A DNA stretch of 64,000 nt from Pseudoprimorskyibacter insulae (GCF_900302505.1 NZ_OMOJ01000002.1:434001-498000); one strand, 5' to 3'; shown: positions 44,855 to 54,076, counted from the stretch's first letter. A program made the numbers and translations. The notes: generated by a model not told the origin, from the sequence alone.

Positions 44855-45760
44855 TTACCAGACGGTCGGTCCTTTGTCGGCAAAGGAGTGGACCAGAAAA
44901 TCAATGAAGGCGCGAACCTTCGGCTGAGTGAAACGGCCCGGCGGGTAGACGGCATAGATGCCTTGGGTTTCTACCGGCAGATCGGGGATCGCATCTTCGA
45001 CCAGACCTTTTTCCATGGCGTCGGCGTATAGGAACGACGGCAGATAGGCGATGCCAAGACCCGCGATGCAGGCGTTCAGCAGGGATTGCCCGTCATTCAC
45101 CGACAGCCAGCCAGCGGTGCGAATCTGGCGCTTTTCGCCCGATGGGGCGGTGACCTTCCAGACGTTGCCGCTTGATTGGTTGGAATAATGCAGCAGTTTG
45201 TGTTCGTTCAGATCATCAATGCGCTGCGGGCGGCCAAACTTTTCAAAGTAAGACGGCGCGGCAATCATGCGCTTGGTGGTGTCTGTCAGCTTGCGGGCCC
45301 GCAGGGTGCTGTCTTCCAGCTCGCCAATGCGGACGGCCATATCGAACCCTTCCGAGATCAGTTCGACATAGCGGTTGTTCAGGACCATGTTCACCGTGAT
45401 ATCCGGGAATTCGGCCAGAAATTCACCCAGAACCGGGCTGAGGTGATTGACGCCGAAATCGGTCGCAACGGAAATCCGCAGCAGGCCAGACGGCGCCGAT
45501 TGCATCGAGGTGACCAGCGCATCGGCTTCGCCTGCATCGTTCAGAACGCGGCGGGCGCGGTCATAATAGGCAAGGCCAATTTCGGTCGGTGACACGCGGC
45601 GGGTCGTGCGGTTCAGCAGACGCGCGCCCAGCCGGGCCTCCAGCGATGACACATGCTTGGAGACAGCCGATTTCGAAATTCCCATCTTCTTCGCTGCGTC
45701 CGTAAACCCACCTTGGTCTACGACAGTCGCGAATGCCTCCATCTCGGTCAAACGGTCCAT
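44855..45760 (-). CDS. LysR-family transcriptional regulator
   Basis: 301 residues. The N-terminal helix-turn-helix is clear (DRLTEMEAFATVVDQGGFTDAAKKMGISKSAVSKHVSSLEARLGARLL), with the co-inducer domain behind it. It is of the CrgA/AaeR-like subgroup by its NRTTRRVSPTEIG ending of the DNA-binding part. Its neighbours are the orphan binding protein (convergent) and the two-component system behind it, so no target is suggested by divergence. Its upstream 222 bases contain only the probable promoter; the effector is unknown. Confidence 0.92.
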   Translation of the reverse strand: MDRLTEMEAFATVVDQGGFTDAAKKMGISKSAVSKHVSSLEARLGARLLNRTTRRVSPTEIGLAYYDRARRVLNDAGEADALVTSMQSAPSGLLRISVATDFGVNHLSPVLGEFLAEFPDITVNMVLNNRYVELISEGFDMAVRIGELEDSTLRARKLTDTTKRMIAAPSYFEKFGRPQRIDDLNEHKLLHYSNQSSGNVWKVTAPSGEKRQIRTAGWLSVNDGQSLLNACIAGLGIAYLPSFLYADAMEKGLVEDAIPDLPVETQGIYAVYPPGRFTQPKVRAFIDFLVHSFADKGPTVW

Positions 45761-45982
45761 CTGATACCCTCACGTTCTTCTGTGGACACCAGTTATCATA
45801 GCACAATCGGGCAGCACTGCGGCGGTTGCTCGACAATACGGGGGAATTTGCGATTAGTGTTCGAAAGCTGGAAACAGCGCTAAGGTCATGAAATGTACAG
45901 AAATTTGGAAACGGTACCGCCAAACTCATGCCCATTGTGCGCAGGCGAAAGGCGGCAATTTCAGGACAAAGCCCCGTCTCCC

Positions 45983-46684
45983 TTACGTCCAGGACACATC
46001 CCCAAGGAAGATATAACCCGCCCCGTAGATGGTTTTGATCAGCCGGGGATTCTTTGGGTCTTCCCTCAGTTTTGTGCGCAGGCGCGAAATGCGCACATCC
46101 ATGGCGCGGTCAAAGCTTTCGCCGGCGGCCCCACCCAACTGTTCCTGCATATGCGCGCGGGTGATCAGCCGCTTTGGCGCCTCAAGGAACAAGCGCAGCA
46201 CTTCGCCTTCGGCATGGGAAAAAGGCGTTTCTTCGCCCGCGTCATCGACCAAGGCGTAACGGTCGAAATGCGCAACCCATCCGTTGAAGCGTGCGGTTTC
46301 GCTGCGGGGGCGGGCGACCTTTGGGTCGCGCAGCCGGGCGCGAACGCGGGCCACGACCTCGGCGGGGGCGAAAGGTTTGATGATGTAGTCATCCGCGCCC
46401 AGCTCTAGCCCCGTCACCCGGTCCTGCACCTGCGCCCGGCCTGATATGATGATGACCGACGCGCCCAGTTCCAGCGCCAGACGGTGCACAAGGCTTAGCC
46501 CATCGCGGTCCGGCAGGCCAAGGTCAACCAAGCACACATCGGGCGTGGTTCTATGCAGCGCGGCCTCAAATTCGGTCGCGCGGGCGAAGGTCATGGTGCG
46601 ATACCCGGCCTCTTGCAGGGCGTCGGCCAGCATGGTGCGGATGGCGGGTTCATCGTCAAGGATCGTGACAAGCGGCTGGGTCAT
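45983..46684 (-). CDS. OmpR/PhoB-type response regulator
   Basis: 233 residues. The receiver domain has acidic pocket DDEP (10-13), phospho-acceptor Asp54 in CLVDLGLPDRDG, Ser/Thr in IIISGRA and Lys in DDYIIKPFAP. The winged-helix domain ends GESFDRAMDVRISRLRTKLREDP...IKTIYGAGYIF, the standard PhoB-type finish. Its ATG overlaps the kinase stop by four bases, and it should be phosphorylated by that kinase. The likely target is the divergent ligase/ABC operon starting at 48.7 kb. Confidence 0.93.
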   Translation of the reverse strand: MTQPLVTILDDEPAIRTMLADALQEAGYRTMTFARATEFEAALHRTTPDVCLVDLGLPDRDGLSLVHRLALELGASVIIISGRAQVQDRVTGLELGADDYIIKPFAPAEVVARVRARLRDPKVARPRSETARFNGWVAHFDRYALVDDAGEETPFSHAEGEVLRLFLEAPKRLITRAHMQEQLGGAAGESFDRAMDVRISRLRTKLREDPKNPRLIKTIYGAGYIFLGDVSWT

Positions 46685-48570
46685 GCGTCTGGCCTTTCAT
46701 GCCCGAGGAAACCGGCCAATTGCGCGGTCGTGAAGGGTTTGGTCAACAAGGGCGCGGCGTGGCGCGCGGCCTCGTGCAGCGGATGGTCGGCGGGCAGCGA
46801 TGTCATCAGGCGCACAGGCCGATCGTGCAACGCACGCGCAAGATCAACGCCGGTTTGTTCGCCTTCCAAGGTGATGTCAGACAGGATCAGAGCCACCTCG
46901 GGCAGTTCTTGGACCAGCTCCAACGCTTCGGCCACCGATGCGGCCTCAACCACCATATAGCCCAGTTCAACCAGCATATCGCGGATGCTGACGCGTAGAT
47001 CGGCGGAATCCTCGACCAATAGAACCAATCCGCTGACCGGTTGCGCCTCGGCGCGGCGCAGGGGCAGGCGCAGGCGCACCTCGGCCCCGGAGGGGGTATT
47101 GCGCAGCCGCGCCTCGCCCCCGGCCAGCTTGGTCATGTCGTAGACCATTGCCAGCCCAAGGCCTGACCCGCCGTCGCCCTTGGTGGTAAAGAACGGGTCC
47201 AGCCCGTGGATCAGCGCCTGTTCAGTAAAGCCGGGCCCGGTGTCGGCGACGCAGAATTCGACCCATGTGTCCTGAACTTCGCGGCAAATCAGGCTGATGT
47301 TTCCATCTCCGTCACAGGCGTCGCGGGCGTTCAGGATCAAGTTCAGCAGGCTGTCTTGCAACATCCCAGCGTCCAGCAAAACGGCGCTGTGGGTGTCGTC
47401 CTGCACATCCAGCGTGATCCCTTCGGGCAGGGACGCGCGGGCGAGCGGGGCCAGATCCGCCAGAAACTCGGCCATGCGCACGGGTTGGGGCCGAAACGCG
47501 CGGTGGCTGGTGATATCGGCAATCCGGTTGAGCAACGTCCCGCCCCGCCGCGCGGCGGTCAGGGTTGCGCTGACCAACGTCTGCGCCTCTGGGGCCAATT
47601 CAATCCGTTGCAGGCGGGACTGCATCCCAAGGATGATGGTCAGCAGGTTGGAAAAGTCATGCGCCAAGCCGCTGGTCAGCTGCGCCGCGATTTCGCGTCG
47701 GCGCGTTTGCTGTAGGGCGGCGCGGGCCTGTGTTTCTTCGGTCACGTCGGTCGACAGGATATAGGCCCCGTTGTTCGACTGATCGGGGGTAAAGACCACC
47801 CGCACCCGGCGCGAGCTGTCTTCGTCGGAGAATTCGAAGGTGCTTTGCTGCCCGGCCAAGGCCAGCTCCAGATGCGGGCGCACCCGTTCATAGGCGGTGG
47901 GGCCAAGCGCCTCTGAGATATGCATCCCGATTATCCCGGACGGGCGACCCGGCAGGATGGCGTTCAGTCGGCGGTTGGAAAAGGTGTAATGCCGCGATGC
48001 GTCCACATGGGCGATATGGGCGGGCATCATTTCGGTGGTCTGGCGGGTGTGGGCCTCCATCGCGGTTAGCTGGCGGCGGGCCTCCTCCAGCGCGCTGATG
48101 GTGGCGGCAAGGTTGCGGTTGGTGGCGGCCAGTTCCTCGGACCGGGCCAGAACCTCTTCGGACAGCAGTTCAGACCGGGTGCGCAGCAGGCGTTCCTGTT
48201 CCTTGGTGCGGGTGATGTCGGTATAGACCGTCACCCAGCCCCCCTGCGGCAAGGGCGTGCCTTCAACGCTGATCACCCGGCCATTTGCGCGGGTGCGTTC
48301 CATGTAATGCGGCTCAAACGCCAGTGCGGTCCTGACGCGGTCTTCGGTGAATGTGTCCAGATCGTCGATGGGACCATATTCGCCGCGTTCTGCCAAATGG
48401 CGGATGGTTTCGGCAAACCCTGCGCCGGGCTCGATAAACCGGTCTGGCAGGTCGAACATTTCGACAAAGCGCCGATTGCAGACGACCAATTGCAGGTCGC
48501 TGTCATAAATCGTCAAGGCCTGCTGAATGAGGTTCAGACCAGCCGCTGTCAGCACATCTTTTGAGACCAT
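46681..48570 (-). CDS. hybrid PAS-domain sensor histidine kinase
   Basis: 629 residues with no transmembrane helix, so the input is probably cytoplasmic. In order: PAS (about 10-118), coiled coil (125-178), second PAS (180-280), HisKA with His304 in SGLAHDFSNLL, HATPase with LLNLILNARDACD (N box), DTGPGF and GGSGLGLAMVYD, then a receiver (514-625) with Asp565 in LILSDITLEG. It precedes the PhoB-type regulator with ATGA overlap and is divergent from the acyl-CoA-ligase/ABC operon, which it most likely controls. The ligand bound by the PAS domains is unknown; an aromatic or acyl compound is inferred from the operon. Confidence 0.92.
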   Translation of the reverse strand: MVSKDVLTAAGLNLIQQALTIYDSDLQLVVCNRRFVEMFDLPDRFIEPGAGFAETIRHLAERGEYGPIDDLDTFTEDRVRTALAFEPHYMERTRANGRVISVEGTPLPQGGWVTVYTDITRTKEQERLLRTRSELLSEEVLARSEELAATNRNLAATISALEEARRQLTAMEAHTRQTTEMMPAHIAHVDASRHYTFSNRRLNAILPGRPSGIIGMHISEALGPTAYERVRPHLELALAGQQSTFEFSDEDSSRRVRVVFTPDQSNNGAYILSTDVTEETQARAALQQTRRREIAAQLTSGLAHDFSNLLTIILGMQSRLQRIELAPEAQTLVSATLTAARRGGTLLNRIADITSHRAFRPQPVRMAEFLADLAPLARASLPEGITLDVQDDTHSAVLLDAGMLQDSLLNLILNARDACDGDGNISLICREVQDTWVEFCVADTGPGFTEQALIHGLDPFFTTKGDGGSGLGLAMVYDMTKLAGGEARLRNTPSGAEVRLRLPLRRAEAQPVSGLVLLVEDSADLRVSIRDMLVELGYMVVEAASVAEALELVQELPEVALILSDITLEGEQTGVDLARALHDRPVRLMTSLPADHPLHEAARHAAPLLTKPFTTAQLAGFLGHERPDA

Positions 48571-48761
48571 GATCCCCTCCGATGGCTGTGGCTAGCACCG
48601 TCGGACGGCGGGGCAAACCCCCGATTGTTGCTCTGTTACAATTCGTAAGATTTGGGAAAAGATCAGGAAAAAGTTGACCGCCAGCGTAGGTGCTGACCAA
48701 ATGGTACGCAGAATCGCAAAAGCGGTCAGTGCCCGAAATGGGCATACGGGAGGAGAACAAT

Positions 48762-50735
48762 TTGGCTCACATGACGGAGGGCGCCGAGGGGCTGCGCTCG
48801 ATCCCTGCCTTGTTGCATCGCAATGCAACCCGGTTCGCTAAAGCATCGGCGTATCGGGAAAAGGAATTTGGGATCTGGCAAAGCTGGACTTGGGCCGAGA
48901 CTGAGAAACAGATCGAGGCGCTTGCGCTGGGTCTTTTGAACCTTGGTGTAAACGAGGGCGATTTTGTCGCCATTATCGGGCGCAATCGTCCGTATCTCTA
49001 TTGGTCGATGGTCGCAGCGCAGTCTGTGGGCGCCATCCCGGTGCCTCTGTATCAGGACGCTGTTGCCGAAGAAATGGAATATGTCCTGAGCCATTGCGGC
49101 GCACGGTTTGTCATCGTGGCCGATCAGGAACAGGTCGATAAGGTGATCGAAGTGCAGGAACATCTGCACCAGTTCGAACATCTGATTTACCTCGATCCGC
49201 GTGGCTTGCGGAAATATGACCACACGCGCCTGCATCAATACAGCCACGTGCAGGATCAGGGCCGCGCCGCCTATGATGAATTCATCCCCGAACTGAAGCG
49301 CCGCCGCGAAAAGCTGGGGTATGATGACACTTGCGTCATGCTTTATACCTCAGGCACGACGGGCAAGCCCAAGGGCGTGGTGCTGTCGAACCGCAATATC
49401 ATCGAAACGGCCAAGGCATCGTCGGAATTTGACCACCTGAAGCCGAATGACGAAGTGCTGGCCTATCTGCCCATGGCATGGGTTGGCGATTTCATCTTTT
49501 CGATCGGTCAGGCCTATTGGACGGGCTTTTGCGTAAATTGCCCCGAAAGCGCCGAAACCATGATGACCGATCTGAAAGAGATCGCGCCGTCGTATTATTT
49601 CGCCCCGCCGCGGGTGTTTGAAACGCAGCTGACCAGCATCATGATCCGTATGGAAGACGCCGGACCGTTCAAGAAACGAATGTTCCACTATTTCATGAAA
49701 CACGCCAAAGAGGTCGGCCCCCGTATTCTGGACGGCAAGCCGGTCGGATTTGGCGAGCGTCTGAAATATGCGCTTGGCGAATTGATGGTCTATGGGCCGC
49801 TGAAAAACACGCTGGGCTTTTCCAAGGTTCGTGTGGGCTATACCGCTGGCGAGGCGATTGGTCCTGAGATCTTCAGCTTCTACCGGTCGCTCGGGATCAA
49901 CCTGAAGCAGCTTTATGGTCAGACCGAAGCGGGCGTGTTCATCACCCAGCAGCCGGATGGCGAAGTGCGTGCCGATACGGTTGGCGTTCCGTCGCCGGGC
50001 GTGGAAGTGCGGATCGACGACAGCGGTGAAGTGTTTTACCGCTCGCCGGGGGTGTTCGTGGAATATTACAAGAACCCCGAAAGCACCGCCTCGACCAAGG
50101 ATGCCGAAGGCTGGGTTGCCACGGGTGATGCGGGCTTTTTCGAGCCGGACACCGGACATCTGCGGATCATCGACCGGGCCAAGGACGTTGGCAAAATGGC
50201 CGATGGCAGCATGTTCGCCCCCAAGTATGTTGAGAACAAACTGAAGTTCTATCCCAACATCCTTGAGGCGGTGGTCTTCGGGAATGAGCGCGACAAGTGC
50301 ACGGCCTTCATCAACATCGACCTGTCGGCGGTGGGCAACTGGGCCGAGCGGAACAACATCTCGTATGCTTCGTATCAGGAATTGGCGGGCCACCCCAAGG
50401 TTCTGGAGATGATCCAGAACCATGTGGAGGAAACCAATGCCAGCGTCGCGCAGGATGAGATGCTGTCGGGCTGTCAGATCCACCGTTTCCTTGTGCTGCA
50501 TAAGGAACTGGATGCCGATGACGGCGAATTGACCCGCACCCGCAAAGTGCGTCGTAAGATCATCGGCGAGAAGTTCGAGGATCTGGTGAACGCGCTCTAT
50601 GATGGGTCGGACAGCGTCTATACCGAGACCGAAGTGACCTATGAGGATGGCCGTAAGGGCAAAATCAAGGCCACGCTGAGCATTCGTGACGCAAAGGTCT
50701 TGCCGGTGGCGCCTAAGTCGATGGCGGCGGAATGA
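48762..50735 (+). CDS. AMP-dependent acyl-CoA synthetase (long-chain fatty-acid-CoA-ligase type)
   Basis: About 657 residues if started at the TTG at 48762, which has GGGAGGAG at ideal spacing; the ATG three codons later (48771) is the alternative and an upstream ATG at 48738 precedes the ribosome site. It activates a carboxylic acid to its CoA ester via an acyl-AMP. Motifs are YTSGTTGKPKGVVLSNRN (P-loop), the QTEAGVFITQQ region, WVATGDAGFF and a C-terminal DDGELTRTRKVRRK. It is the first gene of the operon with the LivFGHM-type transporter and is divergent from the kinase. Confidence 0.9.
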   Translation: MAHMTEGAEGLRSIPALLHRNATRFAKASAYREKEFGIWQSWTWAETEKQIEALALGLLNLGVNEGDFVAIIGRNRPYLYWSMVAAQSVGAIPVPLYQDAVAEEMEYVLSHCGARFVIVADQEQVDKVIEVQEHLHQFEHLIYLDPRGLRKYDHTRLHQYSHVQDQGRAAYDEFIPELKRRREKLGYDDTCVMLYTSGTTGKPKGVVLSNRNIIETAKASSEFDHLKPNDEVLAYLPMAWVGDFIFSIGQAYWTGFCVNCPESAETMMTDLKEIAPSYYFAPPRVFETQLTSIMIRMEDAGPFKKRMFHYFMKHAKEVGPRILDGKPVGFGERLKYALGELMVYGPLKNTLGFSKVRVGYTAGEAIGPEIFSFYRSLGINLKQLYGQTEAGVFITQQPDGEVRADTVGVPSPGVEVRIDDSGEVFYRSPGVFVEYYKNPESTASTKDAEGWVATGDAGFFEPDTGHLRIIDRAKDVGKMADGSMFAPKYVENKLKFYPNILEAVVFGNERDKCTAFINIDLSAVGNWAERNNISYASYQELAGHPKVLEMIQNHVEETNASVAQDEMLSGCQIHRFLVLHKELDADDGELTRTRKVRRKIIGEKFEDLVNALYDGSDSVYTETEVTYEDGRKGKIKATLSIRDAKVLPVAPKSMAAE

Positions 50736-50823
50736 TCGGGCGCTCGTGCTTGCGCGCATCGCCCCGCCCACCATCCCGCCAGCCCCAAAAAGCGCCAATG
50801 TTGTGCGCGGGGCAGGCCGGTCA

Positions 50824-50853
50824 TTTGCGTATTTGGAAAGAGAAGAAGCAGGG
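50824..50853 (+). repeat. dispersed intergenic repeat, family A, copy 2
   Basis: 30 bases identical to 9765-9794 (core GTATTTGGAAAGAGAAG). It lies between the acyl-CoA ligase and livG-like genes of an operon. Its GAGAAGAAG tract is 20-30 bases before the livG-like start and could influence translation. Confidence 0.85.
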
Positions 50854-50862
50854 GACGCGCCC

Positions 50863-51681
50863 ATGAAAGACATGAGCGAAGGATACGTCACCGCGGATGG
50901 TCGCAAGATCGGCGGCGTTCTGATGGAGATGAAGAACATCACGCTGCGGTTCGGCGGTGTGGTCGCGATCAAGGATATCTCATTCGATATCCGCGAAGGG
51001 GAAATCCGTGCGATCATCGGCCCGAACGGCGCCGGTAAATCGTCGATGCTGAACGTCATCTCGGGGTTCTATATCCCGAGCGAAGGGGAGGTGTTCTATA
51101 AAGGGTCCAAGCGCCCGCAAATGCGCCCCTATCAGGTCGCCCAGCAGGGGATCGCCCGGACCTTTCAGAACATCGCCCTGTTCGAAGGTATGACCGTTCT
51201 GGACAACATCATGACTGGCCGTTTGACCAATATGAAGTCGAACCTGTTCCAGCAGGCGCTGTGGTACGGCAAGGCCAACGAAGAGGAAATGGCGAACCGC
51301 GAAAAGGTTGAGCGGGTCATCGACTTCCTTGAGATCCAGTCGATCCGCAAAACACCGGTGGGTCGTTTGCCCTATGGTCTGAAAAAACGCGTTGAGCTGG
51401 CGCGAGCCCTAGCGGCCGAGCCGAGCCTTCTGCTGCTGGATGAGCCGATGGCGGGCATGAACGTCGAGGAAAAAGAGGACATGAGCCGCTTTATTCTGGA
51501 TGTGAATGACGAATTCGGCACCACGATTGCGCTGATCGAGCACGATATGGGCGTGGTTATGGATCTGTCCGACCGTGTGGTCGTGATGGATTACGGCAAG
51601 AAGATCGGCGACGGCACGCCGGACGAAGTGCGCAACAATCAAGATGTGATCGACGCCTATCTTGGCGTGGCGCACGATTAA
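50863..51681 (+). CDS. branched-chain-amino-acid-type ABC transporter ATP-binding protein (LivG-like)
   Basis: 272 residues from the ATG at 50863; a longer open frame passes through the upstream repeat. It has GPNGAGKSS (Walker A), ARTFQNIALFEGMTVLDNIMTGR (typical of LivG), LPYGLKKRVELARALA as the signature and LLLLDEPMAGM (Walker B). It pairs with the LivF-like ATPase at 55.5 kb to energise the importer. The N-terminus is about 20 residues longer than the LivG core. Confidence 0.93.
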   Translation: MKDMSEGYVTADGRKIGGVLMEMKNITLRFGGVVAIKDISFDIREGEIRAIIGPNGAGKSSMLNVISGFYIPSEGEVFYKGSKRPQMRPYQVAQQGIARTFQNIALFEGMTVLDNIMTGRLTNMKSNLFQQALWYGKANEEEMANREKVERVIDFLEIQSIRKTPVGRLPYGLKKRVELARALAAEPSLLLLDEPMAGMNVEEKEDMSRFILDVNDEFGTTIALIEHDMGVVMDLSDRVVVMDYGKKIGDGTPDEVRNNQDVIDAYLGVAHD

Positions 51682-51693
51682 GGGGGGACCGAC

Positions 51694-52680
51694 ATGCCCG
51701 ATCAACTTCTTTTCGCGATGGAAGTCACCCTGAACGGCCTGATGGCCGGGGTGCTCTATTCGCTTGTGGCCCTTGGGTTCGTTCTGATCTTCAAGGCCTC
51801 TGGTATCTTTAACTATGCGCAGGGCGTTATGGCCCTGTTTGCCGCCATGACCTTGGTCGGCATTCAGAAAGGTCAGGTGCCGTTTGCGCATTTGATCAAC
51901 GCCTTGCTGGGCACCGAGGTGCATCACTTTGGCTGGCATGTGCCGTCGATCCTGGCGATCCTTCTGACCGCGGGTGTGATGGTTGTGTTTGCCTGGATCG
52001 TGGAGCGGGTCGTGCTGAAGCACCTTGTGAACCAGCCCGATATCATCCTGTTCATGGCCACCATCGGGCTGGCCTACTTCATGGAAGGCTTTGGCGACCT
52101 GATGTGGGGCGCGGACATCAAGAAACTGGATGTCGGCCTGCCGCAGGGGATCAACATCGCGATTGATGACACCACCTTTGGCTGGTTCGGCTACGGCTTC
52201 TTTATCGATAACCTCGATATCGTGGCGACCGTGATTGCCATTTTGCTGGTGATTTCGCTAACGGTGTTTAGCCAGTATTCCAAGCAGGGCCGTGCGTTGC
52301 GCGCCGTGGCAGACGATCACCAGGCGGCGCTGTCGGTTGGCATTTCGCTGCGCTTCATCTGGGTGCTGGTCTGGTCGATCGCGGGCTTTGTCGCGCTGGT
52401 TGCGGGCATTATGTGGGGCGCCAAATCGGGCGTGCAGTTCAGTCTGTCGCTGATCGCGCTGAAGGCGCTGCCGGTTCTGATGCTGGGCGGGTTCACGTCG
52501 ATCCCCGGTGCCATCATTGGCGGTTTGATTATCGGTGTGGGTGAAAAGCTGTTCGAATTCGCGATTGGCCCGCTAGTGGGCGGCGCGACCGAGAACTGGT
52601 TTGCCTATGTTCTGGCGCTGATCTTCCTCGTGTTCCGGCCGCAGGGTCTGTTCGGCGAAAAGATCATCGAGCGCGTGTGA
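51694..52680 (+). CDS. branched-chain-amino-acid-type ABC transporter permease (LivH-like)
   Basis: 328 residues, eight or so transmembrane helices, beginning EVTLNGLMAGVLYSLVALGFVLIFKASGIFNYAQG as in LivH. The conserved loop GRALRAVADDHQAALSVGIS precedes GFVALVAGIMWGAKSGV, and MLGGFTSIPGAIIGGLIIGVGE closes the family pattern. It is 12 bases after the ATPase gene and followed by a small membrane protein gene 22 bases on. It forms the membrane channel with the LivM-like subunit. Confidence 0.93.
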   Translation: MPDQLLFAMEVTLNGLMAGVLYSLVALGFVLIFKASGIFNYAQGVMALFAAMTLVGIQKGQVPFAHLINALLGTEVHHFGWHVPSILAILLTAGVMVVFAWIVERVVLKHLVNQPDIILFMATIGLAYFMEGFGDLMWGADIKKLDVGLPQGINIAIDDTTFGWFGYGFFIDNLDIVATVIAILLVISLTVFSQYSKQGRALRAVADDHQAALSVGISLRFIWVLVWSIAGFVALVAGIMWGAKSGVQFSLSLIALKALPVLMLGGFTSIPGAIIGGLIIGVGEKLFEFAIGPLVGGATENWFAYVLALIFLVFRPQGLFGEKIIERV

Positions 52681-52702
52681 TCCGGGCGAGGGAGGAGACG
52701 AC

Positions 52703-52960
52703 ATGACAAAACTGATTGCCATTGTGAATGTGATCGCCTGGTCCGGCTTCTGGGCCTTTGGATACCTCGCCATGTCGGCCCGTGTGGAGGACACGAGCCA
52801 GATGGTCACAGCCGCGATACTGGCGGCGATTGGCGGCGCGATTGGGCTTTGGGCTTACTTCAAGCTGATCCGCCATACGGAAGACACCGGTTATGCGAAA
52901 CGCCCGAACCGGGCCATGCAAGAAGAGACCCGCGATGTGGTCGAGTGGGGGATGGGTTAA
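52703..52960 (+). CDS. 85-residue two-helix membrane protein inside the ABC operon
   Basis: Starts at 52703 after a strong GGGAGGAG and its TAA overlaps the ATG of the livM-like gene by one base (TAATG). It has two hydrophobic helices (AIVNVIAWSGFWAFGYLAM and TAAILAAIGGAIGLWAYFKLI) joined by a short acidic loop, and a charged C-terminal tail (RPNRAMQEETRDVVEW). It is placed between the two permease genes. I recognise no family domain. Placement and coupling suggest an accessory membrane subunit of the transporter. Confidence 0.8.
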   Translation: MTKLIAIVNVIAWSGFWAFGYLAMSARVEDTSQMVTAAILAAIGGAIGLWAYFKLIRHTEDTGYAKRPNRAMQEETRDVVEWGMG

Positions 52961-54036
52961 TGATCTATCGTGAGGCGGGCGAATACAAAACGTCCTATGA
53001 CGCGGACAGCCGCACCTTTCCGATCAAGTTCGACCGGATGGGGTATTATACAGCGATGGCCGTGGCCTTCTTGGTGGTGCCGTTCATCATCAACGACTAC
53101 TGGGCCTCGGCTGTGGCGGTTCCGTTCCTGATCTATGTGATCGCGGCGCTGGGGCTGAACATCCTGACGGGCTTTGCCGGGCAGGTGAGCCTTGGTACGG
53201 GCGGTTTCATGGCGGTGGGGGCCTATGCCTGCTACAAGCTGATGACCGGCTTCCCGGAGGTCAGCATCTTTTTCCACGTGCTGATTGCCGGGGGCGTGAC
53301 GGCGATTGTCGGGGTTCTGTTTGGTCTGCCATCGCTGCGGATCAAGGGGTTCTATCTGGCGGTGGCAACACTGGCGGCGCAGTTCTTCTTGGTGTGGCTG
53401 TTCAACAAGGTGCCATGGTTCTACAACCATTCGGCATCGGGTCAGATCAACGCGCCGGAACGCACCGTGTTTGGCATCGCGGTGACCGGACCCAATACCG
53501 ATGCTTGGGCCAAGTACCTGTTCTGTCTGATCTTCGTTGTGGTGCTGGCGTGGATCGCCCGCAACCTGACGCGCGGATCGGTAGGGCGTAAGTGGATGGC
53601 CATTCGCGATATGGACATCGCGGCCGAGATCATCGGCGTGAACCCCCTGATGGCCAAGTTGACCGCCTTTGCCGTAAGCTCGTTCTTTGTTGGGGTCGCC
53701 GGGGCGCTGTTCTTCTCGGTTTACCTTGGCGCGGTTGAGGTGGGCGAAGCCTTCGGTATCCAGAAATCGTTCCTTGTGCTGTTCATGATCATCATTGGCG
53801 GGCTCGGGTCGATCTTTGGGGCCTTCGCGGGCGCGGCCTTCATGGTCTTGTTGCCGGTTCTGCTCAAGAACATCCTTGTGGGCGGGCTTGGCTGGCCGAC
53901 CGATCTGGCGGCGCATCTGGAATTCATGATCGTCGGGGGGTTGATCGTGGCTTTCCTGATCGTCGAACCCCATGGACTGGCGCAACTGTGGCGCTTGGCC
54001 AAGGAAAAACTGCGGCTGTGGCCCTTCCCGCACTAA
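52960..54036 (+). CDS. branched-chain-amino-acid-type ABC transporter permease (LivM-like)
   Basis: 358 residues. The ATG is fused to the stop of the preceding small gene. The LivM hallmarks are ALGLNILTGFAGQVSLGTGGFMAVGAYA, GLPSLRIKGFYLAVATLAAQF, the cytoplasmic loop GRKWMAIRDMDIAAEIIGVNP and IIGGLGSIFGAFAGAAFMV. It has about ten transmembrane helices. It pairs with the LivH-like subunit. The segment WYNHSASGQINAPE-like region in the large periplasmic loop is unusual in length but not obviously damaged. Confidence 0.93.
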   Translation: MIYREAGEYKTSYDADSRTFPIKFDRMGYYTAMAVAFLVVPFIINDYWASAVAVPFLIYVIAALGLNILTGFAGQVSLGTGGFMAVGAYACYKLMTGFPEVSIFFHVLIAGGVTAIVGVLFGLPSLRIKGFYLAVATLAAQFFLVWLFNKVPWFYNHSASGQINAPERTVFGIAVTGPNTDAWAKYLFCLIFVVVLAWIARNLTRGSVGRKWMAIRDMDIAAEIIGVNPLMAKLTAFAVSSFFVGVAGALFFSVYLGAVEVGEAFGIQKSFLVLFMIIIGGLGSIFGAFAGAAFMVLLPVLLKNILVGGLGWPTDLAAHLEFMIVGGLIVAFLIVEPHGLAQLWRLAKEKLRLWPFPH

Positions 54037-54056
54037 GGGCCGCCGCACAACACCTA

Positions 54057-54076
54057 CCGGGGGGCAAAACCCCCGG
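54057..54076 (+). other. GC hairpin between the livM-like and binding-protein genes
   Basis: A 7-bp CCGGGGG / CCCCCGG stem with a GCAAAA loop and no T-run lies about 45 bases before the binding-protein start. Such intercistronic hairpins often stabilise the downstream mRNA and so raise binding-protein levels relative to the membrane subunits. It also resembles the head of the family B repeat. Confidence 0.6.

Noticed and set aside
49350-51059. 569-codon open frame antisense to the acyl-CoA ligase and livG-like genes
   Set aside because: The opposite strand encodes complete, motif-bearing proteins; the antisense frame crosses two genes and has no recognisable domain.
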